From positions 1-34,362 of the forward strand of contig SVSK01000020.1 in the NCBI GenBank assembly GCA_015064345.1: DNA of 34,362 bases. The letters are read 5' to 3'. The notes beneath the pieces are model-generated. The model searched no databases and was not told where the DNA came from. It worked only from the letters and a program-made list of their open reading frames with translations. The position numbers and the translations under genes were made by a program. How positions within the stretch are numbered: the stretch's first letter is position 1; the number at the start of each line of letters is the position of its first letter. Positions 7,990 through 16,562 of the stretch are shown one piece after another. The DNA comes from Oscillospiraceae bacterium (GTDB lineage Bacteria > Bacillota > Clostridia > Oscillospirales > CAG-272).

Positions 7990-10900
7990 TCAGCATTTCC
8001 TCCTCAGAGAACGTCGTTTAATAATATATAGCGATACAAGTGAACCGAGCATCAATGCCAGTCCACTGAGTACCCATAACTGTGCGCCGCAACCTCCCGT
8101 AGAGGGCAGCTCGTATCCGTGACCGAACTTGTATGTGTTCGTCACAGATGTTTCGTAGGTGGGAATGCCGTTTCCGACGGACAATATCTCGCCGTATTTC
8201 GGTTCCCAATCATTTGAATCCCATGCCTCGACAACGGTGTATGAGATAACATGACCGTCATCTCCCTGGTACGGGAGTCCCATAAAGGTTTCAGTCCAGC
8301 TGTTTTTCAGGCTGAGTGTAACCGAACGTCCAGTGTCTTTTCCGTCAGCGTAGAGCTTTATTGTGACCTGCGCTGTCTCATACTTGACATTCTGGGCAAG
8401 ACCCGTATCCCAATACTTTGTAACCTTCAGTGAGGTTTCCGCCTCAAGAGGTGTGTTTGTAATGGTGTATGCAATACCCTCAACCTCAATTTCGGTAGAT
8501 GTCATTTTTACTACCATGGGAGTAAAGAGCAATGCATTGTTGTCGTTCGTATGCGATGCAAGATAGCCGTTGTTGTTCAGCGAAGTTGCGTATCTTGATG
8601 TATTTGTATTACCCGACTTATAAGCAAGTCTGTAACCGTTGTTTGTGTTGGTATATGTCAGGTTCTGGTAGCTGTTTGTTCTGCTGTAGGCGTAGAAGTA
8701 TCTTCTGCTGCTGCTGGTGTTGAAGGTAAGTATCTGTCCTGCACCGTTTGTAAGCTTAACTGTGCTGTTTCTTGTGTTGACCTCCGCGGTCCAGGTAGCC
8801 AGAGAGCCCGCTGTTCCGTATTCGGCCTTTGCTTCTTCCTCAGAGATCCATTTCAGCTTGTCGCTTGAGGAGCTTACTGTTGACAGGAATCCGTAACTCG
8901 TCTTAAGCAGATACTCGCCGCCATTCTCGAACTGGTAGGATTCCCACGCCTCGTCGTTGATTATGATCTTTTCTACCCGTTCAACCATGGACTGGTATCC
9001 CGTGGTGTAGGATTCCTCAACGCCGTAGTCAACCTCGGTAACTCCGTCAGCGCCGTGCTTCGGAAGGTTGGTCCAGGTGTACGTCCACTCATTTTCCTCA
9101 CCAAGTACGATCTCGCGTATTCTTCGTACAGTGCCATCTTCGTCGGTGACTGTCAAGTACACGCTGACATAGTCGGTGGAGTGGTCTTCGGTGTCATCCC
9201 AGACCTTGTATACCTGAATGGTGGTGGTTTCATCTACCCATTCCTGGGCATTTGTAATCGTGATGTACGCGTCCTGGTCATCCGTGTCAATATGGTAACC
9301 GTGGACGGTATATCCGGGTGAGATGCCCTCTCCCTCTTCTTCCTCAATGATCTCAAGGTCGAATGTTGCGTTACCCTTGATGTCGAATACCAGCTTGATT
9401 ATACCAACCGCGCATTCGTATCCCGGGTTATCGGGAGCTTTTGTTTCCTTAATGTAGTAGGTCTTGCCGGGGCTTATACCCCAGATATTAGCAATACCGT
9501 TTACAACTGTGAATGTGCTTTGTGAGGGTGCTTCGTTATCGTAGTCCTCTTCAGATCCCCAAAGCATAGCAGGTTCTGTACACTCGAGGTCATTGTAGAA
9601 GGTGAATTCTGCACCGTCCAGCAACTCCTGAGTAAGTACGTCTTCCTTCTGAAGTGTCAGACTGTATCTCGGAGCGATATTGAAGTACATCGCGCAGTTG
9701 GACTGAGAGCTTCCTCGTTCAAGATAGTAAACCGTAAGAACGTGGTCACCGGGCTCAAGGTCGGAAAGCGTGTCAGTCTGTCTGCCGTTTACTGTTACTA
9801 TACCGGAGGAGAAGTTAATAGTACCGCTGACAACCTGGTGGATACCACCGATGTCAAGGCGAACAACGCCGTCAACAAGTACCCATACGTCGTCGTCTCC
9901 CGAGAAGGTGTAGACCATTTCGTTGCCGTAAATGTCCAGGTTGGCATATTCGCCGTTTTCGTTTCTCTCTCCGGGAGTATCAGGCAGGTAGAACTTCATC
10001 TCCATGCTCATGCCGAAGGCCATGTTGGCACCGACAATACTGGAGTTGTTGTAGCTTACGTCATATTCGTAGTGGTTGACTCCGTCGTACTCACCAAGGT
10101 CACCCTCGTATGTGTACGTATCCGTACCCTTGCCATTTGTGTTCGCGTAGGGCGAGTTCATGGGCAAGAAGTCGGAGTATCCGTATTCGCCGCTCTGTCC
10201 TGTTGAGTCGGAGGTACGGGCAAGATAGTCATATACGTAGAATCTCTGCTCGCTACGGTTATAAGACGCCGCGTGGAGCTTTGAGTCAAAGTAGTAGTAT
10301 CCGTAATATTCGCTGGCGGGGTTTTCCATAAGCTGGAACAAGTGGTCGCCCCTGCCGAGATATGTCTTACCGAGAATTCCCTCTCCGGTTTCGGGATCAA
10401 AGCTGTTATAGTGACCGAAGAGTATCTCGCCAAGCTCAGGTGTATAGATTCCGTCCGATACAGTAGTTGCCTGGTGATAGTCGTTGTTATAGCTTCTGTT
10501 GTTTGCGAGAGAAAGCTTGCCGCCGGAGTCATTGTCCTTGAAGATGAAGTCAATGGTCTCGGCATTTTTATAAGGCACCGTGCCGCTTGAAACATGTGAC
10601 CATGTCTCCGAGTGGGAGGTTGTGCTGACATTCACGCTTGCCTTCGACGACAGAATGTTAAAGAGGTAGTTGTAGTCGAAGACGTGAATATCAATAATGT
10701 GGTTGGTGCTTATGGTGTCGGAGGTTGATGCGTTGAATCGGCCTATATCATATGTTATAGGCTCCCAGTCGGTGTACAGTACCATGTTGCCCAGTACCGT
10801 TACCTCCTCACCGGGACGGTAGTAAACGCTGTTTGTTACGTCGTACCAGCCGCGAACCCTGTAGCCAAACTGGTTCGGGGACTGCCACTCGGTAGGAAGC

Positions 10901-12444
10901 TGTATAGTGTCACCATGCTTTACCGCATAACGCGTATTGGGAGAACCGGACAAGCTGCGAAGTCCGCCGTTTGTACCGTCAAGCCATACGGAATAGGTGT
11001 CGCCTACCGCTGTAATTTCAACATCAGGCTCTTCGTCACCGCCTTCAAGCTTCACTTCCGAGTCAGCTTCAAGCTCAAGTGAAGGCTTCTTCTCAGGCAC
11101 GTCCGTTTCAGGCACATCCGTTTCAGGTGCGTCTGTTTCGGGTGCGTCCGTTTCGGGTGCATCTGTCTCAGGTACATCCGTTTCAGGTGCGTCTGTTTCG
11201 GGTACGTCTGTTTCGGGTACGTCTGTTTCGGGTACGTCTGTCTCGGGTGCGTCTGTTTCAGGTACGTCCGTTTCGGGTACATCCGTTTCAGGTACATCCG
11301 TTTCAGGTGCGTCCGTTTCGGGTGCGTCCGTTTCGGGTACATCCGTTTCGGGTGCGTCTGTCTCGGGCACGTCTGTCTCGGGCACGTCTGTCTCAGGCAC
11401 GTCTGTTTCGGGTGCGTCTGTCTCGGGCACGTCTGTCTCAGGTACGTCTGTCTCGGGTACATCCGTTTCAGGTGCGTCTGTCTCGGGTACGTCCGTTTCG
11501 GGTACGTCTGTTTCAGGTGCGTCCGTTTCAGGTGCGTCTGTCTCGGGTACGTCCGTTTCTTCACCCTCGATTATTATCAAGCTGTTTTTCGGAGCGGAAA
11601 GTCCGAATCCCACAACCGTCTCGTCATCGAAAGCGTATTCATTCTCCGCCACAATGCCGTCGCAGTCTCCTTCGATGACAATGATGCTCTCAAGTTCGAC
11701 TTCAATAACGATCGCTGCAGACTCAGGCACTCCGTTTTGGTTCTTATCAAGGAATACCACGTCACCGGGAATGGGAGTGTAGTTGTCCTTGCCTTTGTAA
11801 AGCTCTTCCCTGTTCCATTCTACGATCATTGCCTCCGCACCGGAGTTGATCGGAACATCTTCAAGCCCTGCATATCTGAGGCAGAAGGATACGAACATCA
11901 CAGACCAGTTTCCGTAAGTGTTGCCGTACCATTCGCCGTATCTTGTGTATCCGTGGCGCACGCCCTCCAAGTCAACGGCGAAATTCCGCTCACTCTCAGC
12001 GTAACCAAGCTGGGATCGTGCTATCTCCACAACTCGCTCTGCAGTAGTTGCGTCTTCGTGGATATCGGGCAACGTAGCCTCCCACATATCGGGAGTTTCT
12101 ACATCTGCTTTGATATCGGAGTAGCACATCTCATCGTGAATATGTTCTTCCATTCCGCAAATATATGAGATGGAATAACACTTATTCGTGTGCTCATGCG
12201 GATTTTCTTCATCCGTGTCGGATTCTGTGCAGATAAGTACTCGCTCAATACATTCGTTTTCGTGAACGTGTTCGTGTAGTCCGCAGAATGCTTCTCCTGC
12301 CATGGTGATTCCGATAAGCTTCAGCCACCAGAACACCGTTATAATTACGATCAGTGAGATCAGAGGAAGCATAGCGCTGAGGCGATGTTTCCATGTTTTT
12401 GAATATTTTATTGTATCGAGATCACTTCTCAAAGCTTCATTCAC
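7990..12444 (-). CDS. Giant pilus tip/adhesin protein: Cys/His motif region, CHAP-like domain, PETD repeats, fibro-slime-type domain, CnaB domains, LPSTG anchor
   Basis: N-terminal TM/signal; YTRYGEWYGNTYGNWSVMFVSFCLRYAG; PET-D-[VA] repeats; YTFSGDDDVWVLVDGVVRLDIGGIH; CnaB-like TTIQVYKVWDD and TSLKVTKYWD; LPSTG-TM-KRRSLRRKC. Confidence 0.92.
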   Translation of the reverse strand: MNEALRSDLDTIKYSKTWKHRLSAMLPLISLIVIITVFWWLKLIGITMAGEAFCGLHEHVHENECIERVLICTESDTDEENPHEHTNKCYSISYICGMEEHIHDEMCYSDIKADVETPDMWEATLPDIHEDATTAERVVEIARSQLGYAESERNFAVDLEGVRHGYTRYGEWYGNTYGNWSVMFVSFCLRYAGLEDVPINSGAEAMIVEWNREELYKGKDNYTPIPGDVVFLDKNQNGVPESAAIVIEVELESIIVIEGDCDGIVAENEYAFDDETVVGFGLSAPKNSLIIIEGEETDVPETDAPETDAPETDVPETDVPETDAPETDVPETDVPETDVPETDAPETDVPETDVPETDVPETDAPETDVPETDAPETDAPETDVPETDVPETDVPETDAPETDVPETDVPETDVPETDAPETDVPETDAPETDAPETDAPETDVPETDVPEKKPSLELEADSEVKLEGGDEEPDVEITAVGDTYSVWLDGTNGGLRSLSGSPNTRYAVKHGDTIQLPTEWQSPNQFGYRVRGWYDVTNSVYYRPGEEVTVLGNMVLYTDWEPITYDIGRFNASTSDTISTNHIIDIHVFDYNYLFNILSSKASVNVSTTSHSETWSHVSSGTVPYKNAETIDFIFKDNDSGGKLSLANNRSYNNDYHQATTVSDGIYTPELGEILFGHYNSFDPETGEGILGKTYLGRGDHLFQLMENPASEYYGYYYFDSKLHAASYNRSEQRFYVYDYLARTSDSTGQSGEYGYSDFLPMNSPYANTNGKGTDTYTYEGDLGEYDGVNHYEYDVSYNNSSIVGANMAFGMSMEMKFYLPDTPGERNENGEYANLDIYGNEMVYTFSGDDDVWVLVDGVVRLDIGGIHQVVSGTINFSSGIVTVNGRQTDTLSDLEPGDHVLTVYYLERGSSQSNCAMYFNIAPRYSLTLQKEDVLTQELLDGAEFTFYNDLECTEPAMLWGSEEDYDNEAPSQSTFTVVNGIANIWGISPGKTYYIKETKAPDNPGYECAVGIIKLVFDIKGNATFDLEIIEEEEGEGISPGYTVHGYHIDTDDQDAYITITNAQEWVDETTTIQVYKVWDDTEDHSTDYVSVYLTVTDEDGTVRRIREIVLGEENEWTYTWTNLPKHGADGVTEVDYGVEESYTTGYQSMVERVEKIIINDEAWESYQFENGGEYLLKTSYGFLSTVSSSSDKLKWISEEEAKAEYGTAGSLATWTAEVNTRNSTVKLTNGAGQILTFNTSSSRRYFYAYSRTNSYQNLTYTNTNNGYRLAYKSGNTNTSRYATSLNNNGYLASHTNDNNALLFTPMVVKMTSTEIEVEGIAYTITNTPLEAETSLKVTKYWDTGLAQNVKYETAQVTIKLYADGKDTGRSVTLSLKNSWTETFMGLPYQGDDGHVISYTVVEAWDSNDWEPKYGEILSVGNGIPTYETSVTNTYKFGHGYELPSTGGCGAQLWVLSGLALMLGSLVSLYIIKRRSLRRKC
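11090..11560 (-). repeat. 15-bp/5-aa tandem repeat (PETD[V/A]), 31 V/A units
   Basis: Uninterrupted units such as gtctgtttcgggtac read directly on the plus strand. Confidence 0.95.
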
Positions 12445-12489
12445 TATACCATCCTCCTTTCTTCAAAGTTCGGTATTTGCTAAATCTTG

Positions 12490-13071
12490 TTAATGGAGAA
12501 TAGCGAAACCGTTCAGCGGCCATACGCGGAAGAACAGCTTACCAACGATCTGTTCCGTTGGGATACAGCCGATAACTGTGCTTCTGCTGTCAATGGACGT
12601 TGATCTATGGTCGCCCATCAGGAAATAGGTGTTTTCCGGAACTGTGAACGGGAATTCTATATCGCATTCACCAAGTCCGCGGTCGCTTATATACGGTTCT
12701 TCAAGGAGATATCCGTTTATGTAAACGTATCCGTCGTTGTCAATAACGATCTCGTCTCCCGGAAGTCCGACAACTCGTTTAATCAGTATCTTATTGGAGT
12801 ATGAGAATCCGCAAAGATCCCCTCGCTCCAGCTTAGATGTTTTAACAAGCACTACTATATCCCCGTTATTCAGGGTAGGCTCCATACTCGTGCCGGCAAT
12901 CTGCAAAACGGGAAGAACGAGCGTCGTAATAAGAACCGCTATTGCTGCTACGACAACAAGAGTGTACAGCGTGTTCTTTATGATACGTCTGAAGCGTATC
13001 TTGTTACGCTCTCTTTTCAGCTCCTCTTCGATCAGATCTGCCGAGAGTATTACGTTTTCGTTTTCGTTCAT
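12490..13071 (-). CDS. lepB: Signal peptidase I, encoded in the pilus operon
   Basis: GTSMEPTLNNGD (Ser), KRVVGLPGDEI (Lys), GDHRSTSIDSR; single N-terminal TM. Confidence 0.93.
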   Translation of the reverse strand: MNENENVILSADLIEEELKRERNKIRFRRIIKNTLYTLVVVAAIAVLITTLVLPVLQIAGTSMEPTLNNGDIVVLVKTSKLERGDLCGFSYSNKILIKRVVGLPGDEIVIDNDGYVYINGYLLEEPYISDRGLGECDIEFPFTVPENTYFLMGDHRSTSIDSRSTVIGCIPTEQIVGKLFFRVWPLNGFAILH

Positions 13072-13086
13072 AATCTTATCTGTACT

Positions 13087-13587
13087 TTACTTCTGATTGT
13101 TTTTTTGAAGTTTTTTCTTCTCTTCCGACAGGTATCTGTAAAGGCCGCGTATTTCGTCAAGCTTTGCGTTAGCCTCCTCATCGATCTTCTCGGCACGCTT
13201 CTGTGCGTCTCTGATTATCTGCTCGGCAACCTTTTGACTCTGTTCCTCTTTTTCTGCACAGCGTCTGTCAACCTCAGCAAACATTGCTTTGGCTCTTTTC
13301 ATGCACTCTTCTTGAAAGCGCTTTTTCAGGATATCCTGATTGTCGTAAAGCTTTTTGACATTGTAGAGATACTGCTTTGCCGCATCTTCGGCAGCTTCAA
13401 AAACGCCGTTCAGCTTTAATGCCGCTTCAGCGATAGATCCTGCCTCTGTTTTGATAAGAAGTCTGTTTTTCAGTTTTTTGTTCGCGTCGTCAAGCTGTGC
13501 CTGCAGCTCCTCCGATCTCTCTGTAAGTCGAAGAAGTAACTCAAGCAGCTGCTTTCTGTTTAGTTTCTTTAACTCTCTGTCAGCCAT
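13087..13587 (-). CDS. Coiled-coil protein, first gene of the pilus operon, unknown function
   Basis: Intact ORF 16 bp from signal peptidase; heptad-rich Lys/Glu sequence (LTERSEELQAQLDDANKKLKN...). Confidence 0.75.
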   Translation of the reverse strand: MADRELKKLNRKQLLELLLRLTERSEELQAQLDDANKKLKNRLLIKTEAGSIAEAALKLNGVFEAAEDAAKQYLYNVKKLYDNQDILKKRFQEECMKRAKAMFAEVDRRCAEKEEQSQKVAEQIIRDAQKRAEKIDEEANAKLDEIRGLYRYLSEEKKKLQKNNQK

Positions 13588-13628
13588 TATTCCACTTCAT
13601 TTTTACAATATTTTGATCTTTGCGATGC

Positions 13629-13688
13629 AAAAAACGGACAAAAAGCTCCTCTCCGGGTATCGGCAAGGCTCTTTATCCGTTATTTTTT
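13629..13688. terminator. Long terminator-like hairpin in the pilus operon 5' region
   Basis: Minus strand AACGGATAAAGAGC...GCTTTTTGTCCGTTTTTT (about 14 bp including GU pairs, then U-tract); T-run also on the plus strand. Confidence 0.6.
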
Positions 13689-13870
13689 AGGGAATTTTTG
13701 CGGAATTTTGCCGTCAACCGAAACTGTCTCGCACCATCGTGATACAAAAAAGCAAGAGACATCCGGTTTACGAGCCTTTTTTGTTTTTTCTTGCCTTATC
13801 AAAAACTTCTTTGACGCCGTTTGTCGCTCCTATGCGGGCAAATATTAATAATACACATTCATCTTTTTAT

Positions 13871-13899
13871 TTGACATTTCTGTCTATTTATGATATAAT
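13871..13899 (+). promoter_or_regulatory. Consensus sigma70 promoter for the MarR-OYE-AcnX operon
   Basis: TTGACA-N17-TATAAT. Confidence 0.85.
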
Positions 13900-13904
13900 T
13901 ATAA

Positions 13905-13922
13905 AAGTTGAAACTTCAACTT
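13905..13922. promoter_or_regulatory. Palindromic operator candidate (MarR autoregulation)
   Basis: AAGTTGAA-AC-TTCAACTT just downstream of the -10, before the marR-type gene. Confidence 0.65.
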
Positions 13923-13931
13923 CTGTAGCCC

Positions 13932-14402
13932 GTGGAGAATTATATAATGATAGATAGATTCGAAAGATTTTCACTTGCGATTTCCGAGATATCTCGCGCT
14001 TGGCGTAAGCTTGCATCAGAAGAGCTTGCAAAATACGGCTTAAAAGGGCCTCACGCCACTTACCTAACAACAATGTACAGATATCCCGATGGCATTACCG
14101 TCCCAAAACTGTGCGAAGTCAGCGGCAAGGATAAATCGGATGCCTCTCGCATGATTTCCATTCTGGAAGAAAAAGGACTTGCAAAAAAGAAAGTAGTCGA
14201 CGGAAGCCTGTATCGCGGGCCGTGGGTTCTTACAGATGAAGGACGAAATGCGGCAGAACAGGTAAGCTTGCGCGCAAGTCGGGCAGTGGAGCTGGCAGGT
14301 AAAGACTTAACAGACGATACAAGAACCGTTTTTTATGAGGCGCTTGAATCGATCACGGCAAATCTGACCGAGCTTTGCAAGGATGGTATACCTGAAGAGT
14401 AA
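13932..14402 (+). CDS. MarR-family transcriptional regulator (ATG at 13947 with upstream GGAG is a likely start; 13932 is GTG)
   Basis: wHTH pattern ITVPKLCEVSGKDKSDASRMISILEEKGLAKKK...YRGPWVLTDEGRNAAEQ. Confidence 0.85.
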   Translation: MENYIMIDRFERFSLAISEISRAWRKLASEELAKYGLKGPHATYLTTMYRYPDGITVPKLCEVSGKDKSDASRMISILEEKGLAKKKVVDGSLYRGPWVLTDEGRNAAEQVSLRASRAVELAGKDLTDDTRTVFYEALESITANLTELCKDGIPEE

Positions 14403-14470
14403 TATCACCGAGAGAGCTTTTGTTTTATCAAAGAAATCAATAAAATTTATATTTTTGGAGGAAGTATCTC

Positions 14471-16540
14471 ATGAACAAGACAGACGCAAAGTACGAAGCG
14501 TTGTTTACCCCTTGGAAGATCGGCAACGTTGAGATCAAAAACCGAATCGTAATGTGTCCAATGGGCGGAACGTCACTTTTCGGTTGGTTTGAGCTCACAG
14601 GCTGTGGCTTTGATAAGGAGGCAGCAAAGCTTTTCCTTGAGAGAGCAAACAACAACGTAGGACTTATCATCCCCGGCATCGCTCCCCTGCGTGATACGTT
14701 CTGGGGCAAGTGGCTCTGGCAGAATCCGAAAATGTTCCGAGAGCTTAAGACCTTTATGGACGAGATCCACAAGACAGGCGCAAAGCTATTCATTCAGCTC
14801 ACCGCAGGTATGGGCCGCTCTTGGGCAATTACCGAGCTTGTTGCTCCTCTGCACAAGAACAAGTTTACACGTGCGTTGGTTAAGCCCATCATTGATACCT
14901 CCCACGAGCTTGCATCTCCCTCCCCTCAGCCGTCTCGCTGGGCACACGATATTGAATGTCCCGAGATGACAAAGGAGCAGATCCACGAGATCATCGAGGC
15001 GTTTGCCAAGACTGCAAAGCTTTGCAAGGATGCAGGCGTTGATGGTGTTGAGGTTCATGCTGTACACGAGGGATACCTTCTCGACCAGTTTGCAATTGAG
15101 TTCTTCAATAAGCGCACCGATGAGTATGGCGGAAGCTTTGAGAACCGCTACCGTTTCGCCGCAGAGGTTGTAAAGGCTATTAAGGAAGCCTGCGGAGATG
15201 ACTATCCCGTATCGCTTCGTTATTCAGTAGAATCCAAGATGAAGGGCTTCTGCGAGGGAGCAATGCCAGGTGAGGAATATATCGAAGTCGGCAGAAATAT
15301 GGAGGAATCCGAGCGCGCGGCAAAGTATCTCGAGGACGCAGGTTACGATATGCTCAATGCGGACAACGGCACATACGACTCCTGGTACTGGGCGCATCCG
15401 CCGATGTATATGCCCGAAAACTGCAACCTTGACGACGTGGCACACATCAAAAAATACGTTGATATTCCCGTTGTTTGCGCGGGCAGAATGGATGCAGAGG
15501 TTGGTGCGAAAGCTGTCGCTGAAGGCAAAATCGACGCTGTTGGCGTTGCCCGTCAATTCCTCGTTGACCCTGAATGGATCACAAAGCTGATTGAAGACAG
15601 GCTCGAGGACATCAAGCCTTGTATCTGTTGTCACGCGGGTTGCTTCAACTTCTCTTCATCCAAGGGTCACGCAAATACCCAGGATCTGACAGATACAATG
15701 GGACTTGCCCGTTGCGCACTCAATCCCGAAACAATGCAGTCAAAGAAGTATCACATTGAGCCTGCAAAGAAAAAGAAGAAAATCGCAGTCATCGGCGGCG
15801 GTATCGGCGGTATGGAAGCTGCTATCGTTTGTGCAAAGCGTGGACACGAAGTAACGCTTTACGAAAAGAGCGACAAGCTTGGCGGTGTATTTATTGCGGC
15901 AGCTTCTCCTTCATTCAAGGAAAAGGACAGAGCGCTTATCGCATGGTATATCCGTGAGATCGCAAAGTATCCCATTACCGTAAAGATGAATACCGAAATC
16001 AAAGACGTAAAATCCCTTGATGCAGACGAGATCATCGTAGCAACGGGTGCTGTTGCAAAGAAGATTCCCGTGAAGGGAGCGGAAACAGCGGTTGAGGCAG
16101 TTGACTATCTGCTCGGAAACAAAGAGGTAGGCGAGAACGTAGTTGTTATCGGCGGAGGTCTTACGGGTTGTGAAATAGCATACGACCTTTATCTGAACGG
16201 AAAGAAGCCCATAATCGTTGAAATGCAGGACGACCTTATCACTACTCCCGGTATCTGCCTTGCAAACACGAGCTATCTCCGTGATTTCTTCAAAACAAAC
16301 AAAGTTCCCGTACATCTTGAAACCTCTCTATCCGAGATAGGTGAAGGATACGTAACTCTTAAGGGAAAAGACGGAAAGACATTTACCGTAAGCACGGATT
16401 CCGTTATCCTCTCTGTTGGCTATAACCCCGCACCGCTTTCAACCAAGGGCAGACACATCCACGTTATTGGGGACGCTGACAAGGTTGGCAATCTTCGTAC
16501 CGTTATCTGGGGCGCGTGGGACGTTGCAATGAAACTGTGA
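14471..16540 (+). CDS. NADH:flavin oxidoreductase / enoate reductase (Old Yellow Enzyme + [4Fe-4S] + FAD/NAD domain)
   Basis: GVDGVEVHAVHEGYLLDQF, NKRTDEYGGSFENRYRF, CICCHAGC...ARCALNPE cluster motif, dinucleotide motifs AVIGGGIGGMEAA and VVIGGGLTGCEIA; SD ggagga. Confidence 0.93.
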   Translation: MNKTDAKYEALFTPWKIGNVEIKNRIVMCPMGGTSLFGWFELTGCGFDKEAAKLFLERANNNVGLIIPGIAPLRDTFWGKWLWQNPKMFRELKTFMDEIHKTGAKLFIQLTAGMGRSWAITELVAPLHKNKFTRALVKPIIDTSHELASPSPQPSRWAHDIECPEMTKEQIHEIIEAFAKTAKLCKDAGVDGVEVHAVHEGYLLDQFAIEFFNKRTDEYGGSFENRYRFAAEVVKAIKEACGDDYPVSLRYSVESKMKGFCEGAMPGEEYIEVGRNMEESERAAKYLEDAGYDMLNADNGTYDSWYWAHPPMYMPENCNLDDVAHIKKYVDIPVVCAGRMDAEVGAKAVAEGKIDAVGVARQFLVDPEWITKLIEDRLEDIKPCICCHAGCFNFSSSKGHANTQDLTDTMGLARCALNPETMQSKKYHIEPAKKKKKIAVIGGGIGGMEAAIVCAKRGHEVTLYEKSDKLGGVFIAAASPSFKEKDRALIAWYIREIAKYPITVKMNTEIKDVKSLDADEIIVATGAVAKKIPVKGAETAVEAVDYLLGNKEVGENVVVIGGGLTGCEIAYDLYLNGKKPIIVEMQDDLITTPGICLANTSYLRDFFKTNKVPVHLETSLSEIGEGYVTLKGKDGKTFTVSTDSVILSVGYNPAPLSTKGRHIHVIGDADKVGNLRTVIWGAWDVAMKL

Positions 16541-16562
16541 TAATTTGATAGGAGAAAGAAAA

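Noticed and set aside
11090-11560. Higher-order 11-unit repeat (VVVAVVVAVAA twice) in the PETD stalk
   Set aside because: The V/A order repeats at protein level but the synonymous sites of the two blocks do not match, so a recent 165-bp duplication is not supported; it may be chance.
10997-11782. Long plus-strand ORF (261 aa, SGTSVSGASV repeats) and other ORFs (11052-11564, 11079-11678) over the PETD repeat
   Set aside because: Shadow frames of a 15-bp repeat whose unit length is a multiple of 3; low complexity, no start context; the minus-strand frame carries the anchored adhesin.
13690-13870. Riboswitch (for example c-di-GMP type) or invertible promoter in the pilus leader
   Set aside because: No match by eye to a known riboswitch consensus and no long inverted repeats flanking a promoter; only a short TGTCTC...GAGACA pairing and the terminator hairpin are visible.
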